Positions 37,037-47,169 of a DNA stretch of 64,000 nucleotides are shown piece by piece. The notes under the pieces were generated by a model. The model was not told the DNA's origin. It saw only the letters and a program-made list of their open reading frames with translations, and did no database searches. How positions within the stretch are numbered: position 1 is the first letter of the stretch; each line of letters opens with the position of its first letter. The position numbers were made by a program, and so were the translations under genes. Source of the DNA: an uncultured Alistipes sp. (GTDB taxonomy: Bacteria; Bacteroidota; Bacteroidia; Bacteroidales; Rikenellaceae); assembly GCA_947623305.1 (NCBI GenBank), contig CANQGQ010000005.1, forward strand, positions 87,155 to 151,154, in the 5' to 3' direction.

Positions 37037-37831
37037 TTATTTCGGTTGCTTGCCGATGTAAGCGAGGATACCGCCATCGACATAAAGCACGTGGCCGTTG
37101 ACGAAGTTCGAAGCATCCGAAGCCAGGAAGACGGCAGGGCCCATCAAGTCCTCGGGCGTACCCCAACGGGCGGCCGGCGTCTTGGCGACGATGAACGCAT
37201 CGAACGGATGACGCGAACCGTCGGGCTGTTTTTCACGCAGCGGGGCGGTTTGCGGCGTTGCGATGTAACCCGGGCCGATACCGTTGCATTGGATGTTGTA
37301 TTCGCCGTATTCCGAAGCGATGTTGCGGGTCAGCATCTTCAGACCGCCTTTCGCTGCGGCATAGGCCGATACGGTTTCGCGGCCCAGCTCCGACATCATC
37401 GAGCAAATGTTGATGATTTTGCCGTGTCCCTTCTTGATCATCGACGGGATAACCGCTTTCGCAACGATGAACGGTGCGTTCAGATCGACGTCGATGACCT
37501 GACGGAACTGTTCGGCCGTCATTTCGGTCATCGGGATTCGTTTGATGATACCGGCGTTGTTTACCAAAATGTCGATGACGCCGACCTCTTTTTCGATCTT
37601 CGCCACGAGTTCGTTCACTTGCGCTTCGTCCGTTACGTCGCACACATACCCCTTGGCGTCGATGCCCTCGGCCTTATAAGCAGCCAGCCCTTTGTCTACG
37701 AGCTCCTGTTTGATGTCGTTGAAGACGATTTTTGCGCCTTGCTGAGCGAAAGCCGTCGCCAACGCGAAACCGATTCCGTAAGAAGCACCCGTTACGAGCG
37801 CTACCTTGCCTTCCAATGAAAAGTTTACCAT
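37037..37831 (-). CDS. kduD: 2-deoxy-D-gluconate 3-dehydrogenase type SDR (KduD)
   Basis: The 264-residue short-chain dehydrogenase has the NAD motif VTGASYGIGFALA, LVNNAGIIKR, a catalytic Ser in the NICSMMSELG strand, and YAAAKGG (Tyr-x-x-x-Lys). It reduces 2,5-diketo-3-deoxygluconate (DKII) to KDG. The family includes gluconate 5-dehydrogenase. The kduI gene 22 bp upstream on the same strand decides for KduD. It feeds KDG to the KdgK/KdgA steps encoded on the other strand. Confidence 0.93.
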   Translation of the reverse strand: MVNFSLEGKVALVTGASYGIGFALATAFAQQGAKIVFNDIKQELVDKGLAAYKAEGIDAKGYVCDVTDEAQVNELVAKIEKEVGVIDILVNNAGIIKRIPMTEMTAEQFRQVIDVDLNAPFIVAKAVIPSMIKKGHGKIINICSMMSELGRETVSAYAAAKGGLKMLTRNIASEYGEYNIQCNGIGPGYIATPQTAPLREKQPDGSRHPFDAFIVAKTPAARWGTPEDLMGPAVFLASDASNFVNGHVLYVDGGILAYIGKQPK

Positions 37832-37853
37832 TTTTCTGTCGTTATTTGGTTCG

Positions 37854-38696
37854 TTATTTCAGATCCGTTATCTTGGAAAAATCCTGATCGCCGTAATCGA
37901 GGTTCTCGCCGCCCATGCCCCAGATGAAGGTGTAGTTGTGCGTGGCAGCAGCGCTGTGGATCGACCATTCGGGCGACAATACGGCCTGGTCGTTCTTCAT
38001 CCAGATGTGGCGGGTTTCTTCGACTTCACCCATCAAGTGGCATACGGCATGCTCTTCGGGCACTTCGAAATAGAAATAGGCTTCCATTCGGCGCGAATGT
38101 ACATGGGCCGGCATCGTGTTCCATACGCTGCCCGGCAGCAACTCGGTCATACCCATCTGCAACTGGCAGGTCGGCAGCACCTGATTGACGATCATCTTGT
38201 TGATATTGCGGTCGTTCGAGCCTTCGAGCGATCCCATGTGCGCTACGACGGCATCGGCCTTGGTAACCTTCTTGTCGGGATAGTTGCAGTGGGCCGTCGT
38301 CGAGTTGAAATAGAACTTGGCCGGATGTTTCGCATCCTTGCTTTCGAAGATCACTTCGCGATCGCCGCAACCGAGATAGAGGGCCTCCTTGTAATCAAGC
38401 TCGAAGGTCGCATCGCCGGCTTTGACGATGCCGGCACCGCCGACATTGAAGATGCCCAACTCACGGCGTGTCAAGAAATAGGGAGCTTTCAACGGGTCGA
38501 TGGCCTCCAATTTCAACTTTTCGTTCACCGGCATGGCACCGCCGACGATCATGCGGTCGTACATCGAATAGACCATGTTCACTTCATCGACTGCGAATAC
38601 TTTCTCGATCAGAAAGTCGCGGCGCAGACGGGCGGTGTCGTAATGCTTGGCATCTTCGGGATGCGCGGCATAGCGGATTTCGTAATTGGTTTTCAT
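37854..38696 (-). CDS. kduI: 5-dehydro-4-deoxy-D-glucuronate isomerase
   Basis: The 280-residue product starts at 38696 (MKTNYEIRYAAHPEDAKHYD), close to the 278 of E. coli KduI. It is a double cupin with the zinc site in the second half (MPAHVHSRRMEAYFYFEVPE: His, His, Glu), and blocks RDFLIEKVF and TCQLQMGMTEL. It isomerises the unsaturated-uronate product DKI to DKII. It is transcribed with kduD. Its presence implies that unsaturated oligogalacturonides from lyases elsewhere in the genome are used. Confidence 0.96.
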   Translation of the reverse strand: MKTNYEIRYAAHPEDAKHYDTARLRRDFLIEKVFAVDEVNMVYSMYDRMIVGGAMPVNEKLKLEAIDPLKAPYFLTRRELGIFNVGGAGIVKAGDATFELDYKEALYLGCGDREVIFESKDAKHPAKFYFNSTTAHCNYPDKKVTKADAVVAHMGSLEGSNDRNINKMIVNQVLPTCQLQMGMTELLPGSVWNTMPAHVHSRRMEAYFYFEVPEEHAVCHLMGEVEETRHIWMKNDQAVLSPEWSIHSAAATHNYTFIWGMGGENLDYGDQDFSKITDLK

Positions 38697-38735
38697 ATTG
38701 CTTGTAGATTTGTTTGGAGCTGTTTTACATTTATG

Positions 38736-38743
38736 CAAAGATA
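38736..38743 (-). promoter_or_regulatory. -7 element (TATCTTTG) of kduI-kduD
   Basis: Minus-strand TATCTTTG ends 39 bp before the kduI start. The -33 element is not obvious. Confidence 0.5.
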
Positions 38744-38928
38744 CGAATAATCGGCGAACAATAAAACATTTGCCGGCGAATAATTCGCTTTCCGCAATCC
38801 GTTCGCCTCGGGCGCAAAAAATCCGCGGTTCCGATGGCTCGAATCGTCCCGAAGATGCCGGAAACGGGAAAATTACGGTCAGAACGTTAATTAGGGCACA
38901 CAAAGTGAGGGAATCCGGAAAATTGAAT

Positions 38929-38936
38929 TACCTTTG
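38929..38936 (+). promoter_or_regulatory. -7 element (TACCTTTG) of the pseudouridine synthase gene
   Basis: TACCTTTG occurs 22 bp before the ATG at 38959. The 5' leader would be about 15 nt. Confidence 0.5.
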
Positions 38937-38958
38937 CCTGTCAAATCCAGTATAGATA

Positions 38959-40272
38959 ATGAAAGACTCCAAAAACGACTCGACCTCCGCACTCGCGCGT
39001 TTCGGTCGCGACAAACGCGCCCGTACCGTAACGTCTACGGCGGAACGTGTCGAGCGTCGTCCGCGTCTGCAGCGCGATGCCGCCGACCCGGAACAACCCC
39101 GCGAGCACAAACGCAGCTCGTTCAATCCCAATTTCACTCGCGAAAACCGTCCGGCATTCGGCGAAAAGCCGCGCCGTCCGTATGGAGATCGCCCCGCATA
39201 CGGCACCCATCCGAAACGTGCCTATGAAGATCGCCCGGCTTATGGTGAAAAACCGTACGGCGACAAATCGTACGCTCCCCATCGCAACGAACAACGATAC
39301 GACCGCAAAGCATCGCAACCATACGGCAAACCCGCACGTACGCCGCGCCCTTACGGAAACAAACCGGCCTATGGCCCATACAACGGCGGGACGGACGAAG
39401 AACGGGACTTCAATCGAGAACGCAAATTCGAAAAACGATTCGATCGCCGTGCCCCGAAAAAACAGGGCGGTAAATTCGGCAAGGCGCCGAGAACCGATTT
39501 CAAGAAACGCGAAGATCGGCCGGTTGCCTATCCGAAATACAATCCCGAAAAACAAACCGGTGCGATCCGTCTGAACCGGTTCATCGCCCAGTCGGGCATC
39601 TGTTCGCGTCGCGAGGCGGACGATTTCATCGTCGCCGGGGTCGTTACGGTCAACGGGAAGGTCGTAACCGAATTGGGCACCAAGGTGATGCCGACCGACG
39701 AAGTGCGATTCAACGACGCGCGTGTACAGGGCGAGAAGAAGGTCTATTTAGTGCTGAACAAACCCAAAGGGTATGTTACCTCGCTCGAAGACCCGCACGC
39801 CACGAAGACGGTGATGGATTTGGTCAAGGGGGCTTGTGCGGAACGCATCTATCCGGTAGGGCGGTTGGATAAAAACAGCCTCGGGTTGCTGTTGTTCACC
39901 AACGACGGCGATATGACCAAGCAGCTGACGCATCCGGCCTATCAAAAGAAGAAGATCTATCAGGTAACGCTCGACAAACCGTTGACGCGGGCCGACATGG
40001 ATCGGATCGCCGAGGGGATTACGCTGGAAGACGGCGAAATCCATGCCGATGAAATCGCCTATGTCAAGGACAAGAAGCAGGAGATCGGCATCGAAATCCA
40101 CTCGGGCCGCAATCGGATCGTGCGTCGCATCTTCGAATTCCTCGGCTATGAGGTGAAGAAGCTCGACCGTGTCTATTATGCGGGGTTGACCAAAAAGAAT
40201 CTGAAGCGCGGAGCCTGGCGTTTCCTCACCGACGAGGAGGTGCAACGTCTCAAATCCGGCCAATACGAATAA
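38959..40272 (+). CDS. RluB/RsuA-family rRNA pseudouridine synthase with long disordered N-terminus
   Basis: The product is 437 residues. Residues 1-200 are low-complexity and strongly basic, rich in Arg, Lys, Pro, Tyr and Gly, with recurring RPAYG / KPYG units. From about 203 comes an S4 RNA-binding domain (RLNRFIAQSGICSRREAD), then the catalytic domain with YLVLNKPKGYVTS and VGRLDKNSLGLLLFTNDG (catalytic Asp). RsuA/RluB enzymes of this catalytic type are usually about 240-290 residues. The extension may aid RNA binding or assembly. Such tails occur in other Bacteroidota homologues. Confidence 0.92.
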   Translation: MKDSKNDSTSALARFGRDKRARTVTSTAERVERRPRLQRDAADPEQPREHKRSSFNPNFTRENRPAFGEKPRRPYGDRPAYGTHPKRAYEDRPAYGEKPYGDKSYAPHRNEQRYDRKASQPYGKPARTPRPYGNKPAYGPYNGGTDEERDFNRERKFEKRFDRRAPKKQGGKFGKAPRTDFKKREDRPVAYPKYNPEKQTGAIRLNRFIAQSGICSRREADDFIVAGVVTVNGKVVTELGTKVMPTDEVRFNDARVQGEKKVYLVLNKPKGYVTSLEDPHATKTVMDLVKGACAERIYPVGRLDKNSLGLLLFTNDGDMTKQLTHPAYQKKKIYQVTLDKPLTRADMDRIAEGITLEDGEIHADEIAYVKDKKQEIGIEIHSGRNRIVRRIFEFLGYEVKKLDRVYYAGLTKKNLKRGAWRFLTDEEVQRLKSGQYE

Positions 40273-40287
40273 AAACTGCAAACCATC

Positions 40288-41283
40288 ATGACGGAACCTT
40301 TGTATCAAGCCGACGCATCGCGCTACGATGCAATGCCTTACCGAAGGGCCGGCCGCAGCGGCGTGTTGTTGTCCGCTTTTTCGCTGGGTATGTGGCACAA
40401 TTTCGGCAGCGAAACGCCTTTTTCGAACGCCCAGCGCATGGCGCATTATGCGTTCGACCACGGCATCGTTCATTTCGATCTGGCGAACAACTACGGGCCG
40501 GTCTACGGCTCGGCGGAAGAGAATTTCGGCCGGTTGATGGAACGCTCGTTCCGCCCATATCGCGATGAGCTGTTCATCTCCACCAAGGCGGGCTACGACA
40601 TGTGGCCCGGGCCGTATGGGAACTGGGGCTCTCGGAAGTATCTGACGGCCAGCCTCGACCAAAGTCTGCGCCGCATGAAGCTCGATTACGTCGATGTGTT
40701 CTATACGCACCGCTATGATCCGGAAACGCCTTTGGAGGAGACCTTGCAGGCGCTGGTCGACCTCGTTCGGCAGGGCAAGACGCTCTATGTCGGCATTTCC
40801 CGCTATCCGCTCGAAGCGGCCCGCTTCGCGTTCCGGTATTTGGCCGAACGGGACGTGCCGTGTCTCTTGTTCCAGGACAAATACAACCTGTTCAATTGGG
40901 AGCCCGAGACCTCGGGCGTACTGCCGCTCGCTGCGGAAGCCGGTTCGGGATTCGTCGCTTTCTCGCCGTTGGCGCAGGGCTTGCTGACGAATCGTTATCT
41001 GAACGGCATTCCCGAAGGTTCGCGCATGTCCCGCAACGGATTCCTGCGCAAAGAGGTGCTGACGGACGAAATGTTGTCGCGGATTCGCGGACTCGACCGA
41101 CTGGCGCAACAACGCGGACAAACGTTGGCCGAAATGGCTTTGGCTTGGCTGTTGCGCGACGAGCGGGTAACTTCCGTCATCATCGGAGCCAGCTCCGTCG
41201 AGCAGATCGCCGACAATCTCCGCGCGTTGCAGCATCCCGATTTTTCGGACGAGGAACTGGCAGAAATCGCAAAATACTGCTGA
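40288..41283 (+). CDS. Aldo/keto reductase, YghZ/Gpr-like
   Basis: The 331-residue AKR has the tetrad region DLANNYGPVYGSAEENFG (Asp, Tyr), FISTKAGYDMWPGPYG (Lys) and VFYTHRYDPETPLEE (His). The GPYGxxGSRKYL stretch is typical of the YghZ group (L-glyceraldehyde 3-phosphate reductase), so reduction of small aldehydes with NADPH is likely. The C-terminal block VIIGASSVEQIADNL binds the cofactor. It starts 15 bp after the pseudouridine synthase stop. Confidence 0.9.
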   Translation: MTEPLYQADASRYDAMPYRRAGRSGVLLSAFSLGMWHNFGSETPFSNAQRMAHYAFDHGIVHFDLANNYGPVYGSAEENFGRLMERSFRPYRDELFISTKAGYDMWPGPYGNWGSRKYLTASLDQSLRRMKLDYVDVFYTHRYDPETPLEETLQALVDLVRQGKTLYVGISRYPLEAARFAFRYLAERDVPCLLFQDKYNLFNWEPETSGVLPLAAEAGSGFVAFSPLAQGLLTNRYLNGIPEGSRMSRNGFLRKEVLTDEMLSRIRGLDRLAQQRGQTLAEMALAWLLRDERVTSVIIGASSVEQIADNLRALQHPDFSDEELAEIAKYC

Positions 41284-41324
41284 ATCGAAAACGTCCGACC
41301 GAAAGGGCCGGAAGTTTCAGTTTG

Positions 41325-42512
41325 CTATTCGACGGCATGGGTAACTTTATACCATGCCGTTTCTTTATGCAGATCGGTGTACCGTTGCGACGGTTCGCTG
41401 GTCGTTACACCTGAATAGAATTTTATGGGTATCATTCCTGAATAACGTGAATAGAACGAGGGGGTATGAAGCCGGCACGCTTCGGGAAAGGTTCGGTTCA
41501 ACTGCTCTTTGAAGCGTGCATACCGATTGTCATCGGCGCAAATCGCCCGTATATAATGACCTAAATCATAGAAGGCGTGCGGATTCAGCCCTTCATAAAA
41601 TTGCAGTGCATTGATTTCGTACTCACGTGTCGAGCCCTTATGAATTTCTTTCACGGCAGCCGCCAGGGCATCGAGTTCGCTCGTAACGGCCAACGAAATA
41701 CAACCTGATTGTGCACTATCGCAGTCGTTCTGATAAAAATTCCAGAATTCCCAGCAAACGCCGGACAAATCCGGTCCATCGGAAGCAAACAAACAGGGGA
41801 CAACCCGATCATAGGGAAATCCGGTCCCTAGGATTTCACAGGGAGAGGCAATGATATAATCGAATGAATGGCGCAAATCGTAGAGTGTCTCGATGTTGGC
41901 CATGAAACAATCGTCGAAAATCAGATAACCGAACCGAAAGGGAAGTCCGGTTACGGCATCCGCCAGTTGGGCGATGTCCAGCTGGTGTCCCGAATCGCCG
42001 AAATAACGAGTTGCACGAGTTTCTAACGCACCGTGTATCGGACGCATTGATTCGTAAGCTTTCGCCTGCGGAGTACCGGCTGGAACCCATCCGAAACCAT
42101 GACAACCGATTGTCAACCCATAGCTTTCGGCCGGAGCAAAGCGCTGCACATCGACAAAAAGTTCCTGCACCGAAGCCGTGGTTCCCGCACGAAAAGTTTC
42201 ATAAGTCTTCAACTCCTTGCGGACGGTTTTCTGCTGGCGAGCATCGTAGCTGATTTCGAGCAGGGTGGCTCGGTCGTACGATTCAGGCTGATAGCACACC
42301 AGTATACGACCGTTACGAGTGGCACCGGACGCAACGGCCCGTTCAACGCCTTCGATGTTTAGTTTATAAAACTTCATCAAATCCTGTCCGGGCATGTAGA
42401 GCAGCATCGTATGCTCGGACGGCCGCAACGGTTCGGGTGTCTCCTCTTTGCTGCACGCAGTGAAAAACAGCAGCGCGGTCAACAACAGACCATAAAGTCG
42501 ACGGGGCATCAT
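41325..42512 (-). CDS. Clostripain-related (C11) cysteine protease, lipoprotein
   Basis: The 395-residue product starts at 42512. The lipoprotein signal is MMPRRLYGLLLTALLFFTAC. The caspase-like fold has the catalytic His in LTIGCHGFGW and Cys in LIFDDCFMANIETLY, matching the C11 dyad. ASPCEILGTGFPYD is a further family block. Members cleave after basic residues or act within Bacteroidota surface systems. The substrate is unknown. The ATGA overlap with the upstream DUF4919 stop fixes the start and indicates coupling. Confidence 0.9.
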   Translation of the reverse strand: MMPRRLYGLLLTALLFFTACSKEETPEPLRPSEHTMLLYMPGQDLMKFYKLNIEGVERAVASGATRNGRILVCYQPESYDRATLLEISYDARQQKTVRKELKTYETFRAGTTASVQELFVDVQRFAPAESYGLTIGCHGFGWVPAGTPQAKAYESMRPIHGALETRATRYFGDSGHQLDIAQLADAVTGLPFRFGYLIFDDCFMANIETLYDLRHSFDYIIASPCEILGTGFPYDRVVPCLFASDGPDLSGVCWEFWNFYQNDCDSAQSGCISLAVTSELDALAAAVKEIHKGSTREYEINALQFYEGLNPHAFYDLGHYIRAICADDNRYARFKEQLNRTFPEACRLHTPSFYSRYSGMIPIKFYSGVTTSEPSQRYTDLHKETAWYKVTHAVE

Positions 42513-43246
42513 TTGTATTCGCGCGGTTTCAAATTGTTGAATTGCCATGTGCGGTCTCTTTTATAAGTGTAACCTTCGGGCTTGTTCCAATAGACCCGAC
42601 TGAAGTCGAAATAGAATCCTTTGCGTTTTTTGCCTGCTACGACATAAGGCACGGCCAGCGGAACGAACTCGACCGTACGGCTGACGATGCGGCTTTTGCC
42701 GTAGGCGAGCCCTTCGGCAGCCAGCACGTCGAGCGCATGATCGAACATCAGAATATGGCGCGGCGACGACTGCGACAGCCCGTCGCCCGAAGCGAGAATG
42801 GCCCGCATCACGCCGTTCATCCGGTCGAAATAGGCCTTTTCCTGCTCTTTGTCGCCCAATGCACCGTAGGCAAAAGCCATCAGATTGAGCAGCTTCGGAC
42901 TGAACGGATTTTTTTTCAATGCGTCCTTGCCGACCAACAACAGTTCTTCGAGCGTACCGCGATCGGGGCGATCGGGATCGAGTGCGGCTGCCAGCTCCAA
43001 TACACGATCCGCATGCGGATTGACTTCCAGCGGTTTATAAGCCTCCTGGTAGGCATAGCCGTAGTACAGGTAGTGGTAATCTTCGTCGGTCAGGGTCGAA
43101 TCGCCCGTATCGTAACGCAACCACAACGAGGTATAATAATAAGGCGATGCAGTGTCCATCGTCCGTTTGAGGATGTCCTCCTCCTCGGGAATTTTCGCCG
43201 ACACCATCGCCGGCAGCAGCAAAGCAATTAACAGCCACCTATTCAT
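42509..43246 (-). CDS. DUF4919 family secreted protein
   Basis: The 245-residue product has signal peptide MNRWLLIALLLPAMVSA and helical repeats. The sequence DYHYLYYGYAYQEAYKPLE and SSPRHILMFDHALDVLAAEG match DUF4919 of Bacteroidota. The final segment (FYFDFSRVYWNKPEGYTY) is beta-rich. The function is unknown. It is translationally coupled to the C11 protease and starts 50 bp behind dapA on the same strand. Confidence 0.82.
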   Translation of the reverse strand: MNRWLLIALLLPAMVSAKIPEEEDILKRTMDTASPYYYTSLWLRYDTGDSTLTDEDYHYLYYGYAYQEAYKPLEVNPHADRVLELAAALDPDRPDRGTLEELLLVGKDALKKNPFSPKLLNLMAFAYGALGDKEQEKAYFDRMNGVMRAILASGDGLSQSSPRHILMFDHALDVLAAEGLAYGKSRIVSRTVEFVPLAVPYVVAGKKRKGFYFDFSRVYWNKPEGYTYKRDRTWQFNNLKPREYK

Positions 43247-43296
43247 CTATCTTCTTTTTAATAAAACCCGCAAAGTTTTTAATAGGAACGCTGCGA

Positions 43297-44187
43297 TCAA
43301 TGCAAATCGTATTCGGCGATCAATTTTTGGAATTTTTCGCGCAAAGCGTCCGACCCGGGAACCAACGGAAGCCGCATCCGGTCGTTGATGATCCCCATTA
43401 CGGATAACGCGCATTTTACACCGACCGGATTACCCTCGGCGAAGAGCGCTTTCACGGCCTCGGCCAGCGATGCGAAAGCCTGTTCGGCCGTTTCGAAATC
43501 GCCCGCTTTGGCATAACCGATACACTGCATGAACCGGCGGGGAAACGCATCGACCGCCACGGAAATCACCCCGTCGCCGCCGCGTCGCATCAATTCGATC
43601 GCGATGCCGTCGTCGCCCGAAAGCACTAAAAAATCGGAGGGCCGTCCGTCGATGATCCGCTGCATCTGGCCGATGTCGCCCGATGCCTCCTTGATGCCGA
43701 TTACGTTGTCGAAATCGCGCGCAATGCGCAGGGTCGTTGCGTCGGTCATGTTCACGCCCGAACGCCCCGGTATATTATAGAGAATGATCGGCAGCGGCGA
43801 ATGCTCCGATACGGTGCGGAAATGCTGATACAATCCCTCCTGCGACGGTTTGTTGTAGTAGGGCGTAACACTCAGGATGGCGTCGGCCCCGCGCAGGTCG
43901 AATTCATGCAGTTGGTCGAGCACCTCGGAAGTCGAATTGCCTCCGACGCCGATGACCAACGGCACGCGGCGCGCGATGTGGTTCGTGATGAACATGGCGA
44001 TGACGGCCCGTTCGTGCAGATAGAGCGTCGGGGTTTCGGCCGTCGTACCGAGTGCGACGATGTAGTCCACGCCACCGTCGATGACGTAATCGATCATGCG
44101 GGCGAGCGCATCGTAATCCACCTGTCCGTTCGAGGTGAAAGGGGTGATCATGGCGGCCCCTACGCCGGAAAGTTTGTGTCGTAGCAT
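43297..44187 (-). CDS. dapA: 4-hydroxy-tetrahydrodipicolinate synthase
   Basis: The 296-residue product starts at 44187 (MLRHKLSGVGAAMITPF). Active-site elements are ALGTTAETPTL (Thr-Thr), ILYNIPGRSGV (Tyr) and VIGIKEASGD (Schiff-base Lys), all as in Bacteroidota DapA. It condenses pyruvate with aspartate semialdehyde in the lysine/diaminopimelate pathway. It starts 19 bp after ligA, so the two are co-transcribed. Confidence 0.96.
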   Translation of the reverse strand: MLRHKLSGVGAAMITPFTSNGQVDYDALARMIDYVIDGGVDYIVALGTTAETPTLYLHERAVIAMFITNHIARRVPLVIGVGGNSTSEVLDQLHEFDLRGADAILSVTPYYNKPSQEGLYQHFRTVSEHSPLPIILYNIPGRSGVNMTDATTLRIARDFDNVIGIKEASGDIGQMQRIIDGRPSDFLVLSGDDGIAIELMRRGGDGVISVAVDAFPRRFMQCIGYAKAGDFETAEQAFASLAEAVKALFAEGNPVGVKCALSVMGIINDRMRLPLVPGSDALREKFQKLIAEYDLH

Positions 44188-44206
44188 GGTCTGATCGGGT
44201 TTGAGG

Positions 44207-46333
<2,127 letters not shown>

Positions 46334-46491
46334 CTATCCGGATCACCCTCCATTTATTATAATAACGTGTGTAAAGGTACATATTTTGCGGCGAAAGACG
46401 ATTAAAAACAAAAAAAATGCAAAAAAAAAATACAGACGCGACGCAATATGCAAATTTTGCGTATAATTGCAGAAAATTTTCGAACACAACC

Positions 46492-46830
46492 ATGACAAAG
46501 CCCAATAGGACGAAGAAGCATATCGTTACCAGCCTGCACAACCTCCCGACGGAAATGCAGGATACTCTCAAAGAGAAATACCCCTACGGTTTTACCGATG
46601 CCATGATGCGTGTAGACAAACCGAACGGCGATTTTTTTTATGCGGTTCCTTTCGACACGGAGGAGATCGCCTATTTAGTGAAGATTGATGTGAAGATCGA
46701 CGACAATGCGGCCGAAGAGGACGAAAAGGATTATTACGAAGACGAACTGAAAGGAGCCGACGATATTCAGGAAGAGGGAGGTTCATCGGCCGATGAAGTA
46801 GGCGAGACGGACGACGATATCAGCATCTGA
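46492..46830 (+). CDS. Small acidic-tailed protein, conserved in Bacteroidota, function unknown
   Basis: The 112-residue product starts at ATG 46492 (MTKPNRTKKHIVTSLHNLPT). The N-terminal half is basic and folded-looking (EMQDTLKEKYPYGFTDAMMR, DFFYAVPFDTEEIAYLVKID). The last 40 residues are almost all acidic (EEDEKDYYEDEL and on). It resembles short proteins I remember as common in this phylum, but I know no function. An in-frame ATG 75 bp upstream gives a less likely leader. It is flanked by a 339-bp gene-free stretch before purA. Confidence 0.65.
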   Translation: MTKPNRTKKHIVTSLHNLPTEMQDTLKEKYPYGFTDAMMRVDKPNGDFFYAVPFDTEEIAYLVKIDVKIDDNAAEEDEKDYYEDELKGADDIQEEGGSSADEVGETDDDISI

Positions 46831-47094
46831 CCGCGGATCGGTTGGCGTTCGTGATTTCCACGACGGCAGTTCCTGTTCCGACCATTCGACAGCCGTTTCC
46901 CTGGCAATTATCAACGGTCGTAAGAAATGATTCGTTTCGGTTTTCGGAGTGAAGTACCCGTCAAGGCGGGGACATACGCTGCTTGTGGCGGCGAGAACCA
47001 AGGGAAGATTAGAGAATCCGGGTAAAAATCGCCGGGACTTCAAGTATATAATCGCGAGTTCCCCTGGGAAGACGGCGAAAAACGAACGCCGATA
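46831..47094. other. Gene-free interval before the purA promoter
   Basis: No convincing coding sequence on either strand, no tRNA-like fold and no strong hairpin is seen here. A minus-strand reading frame crosses it, but that frame is a shadow running on from inside purA. Confidence 0.4.
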
Positions 47095-47150
47095 TTGGGT
47101 TTTTCCCAAATAATTCTTACCTTTGGATGCAAAAATCGTCTTTTGCATCC
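47095..47150 (+). promoter_or_regulatory. purA promoter with two overlapping inverted repeats
   Basis: TTG (47095-47097) and TACCTTTG (47118-47125) are spaced by 20 bp. The -33 element is part of TTGGG-TTTTT-CCCAA (47095-47109). The last base of the -7 element begins GGATGCAAAA (47125-47134), which pairs perfectly with TTTTGCATCC (47141-47150) over the expected transcription start. Confidence 0.6.
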
Positions 47151-47169
47151 AAAAAATACGATCGGACAG

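Noticed and set aside
39150..39400. Repetitive DNA in the pseudouridine synthase gene, considered as a CRISPR or minisatellite
   Set aside because: Units are short, irregular, in frame and without spacers. The repetition is at protein level (PYG/PAYG).
43900..44100. DapA motif GTTAETPTL instead of GTTGES
   Set aside because: This variant is normal in the phylum. The Thr-Thr, Tyr and Lys residues are present.
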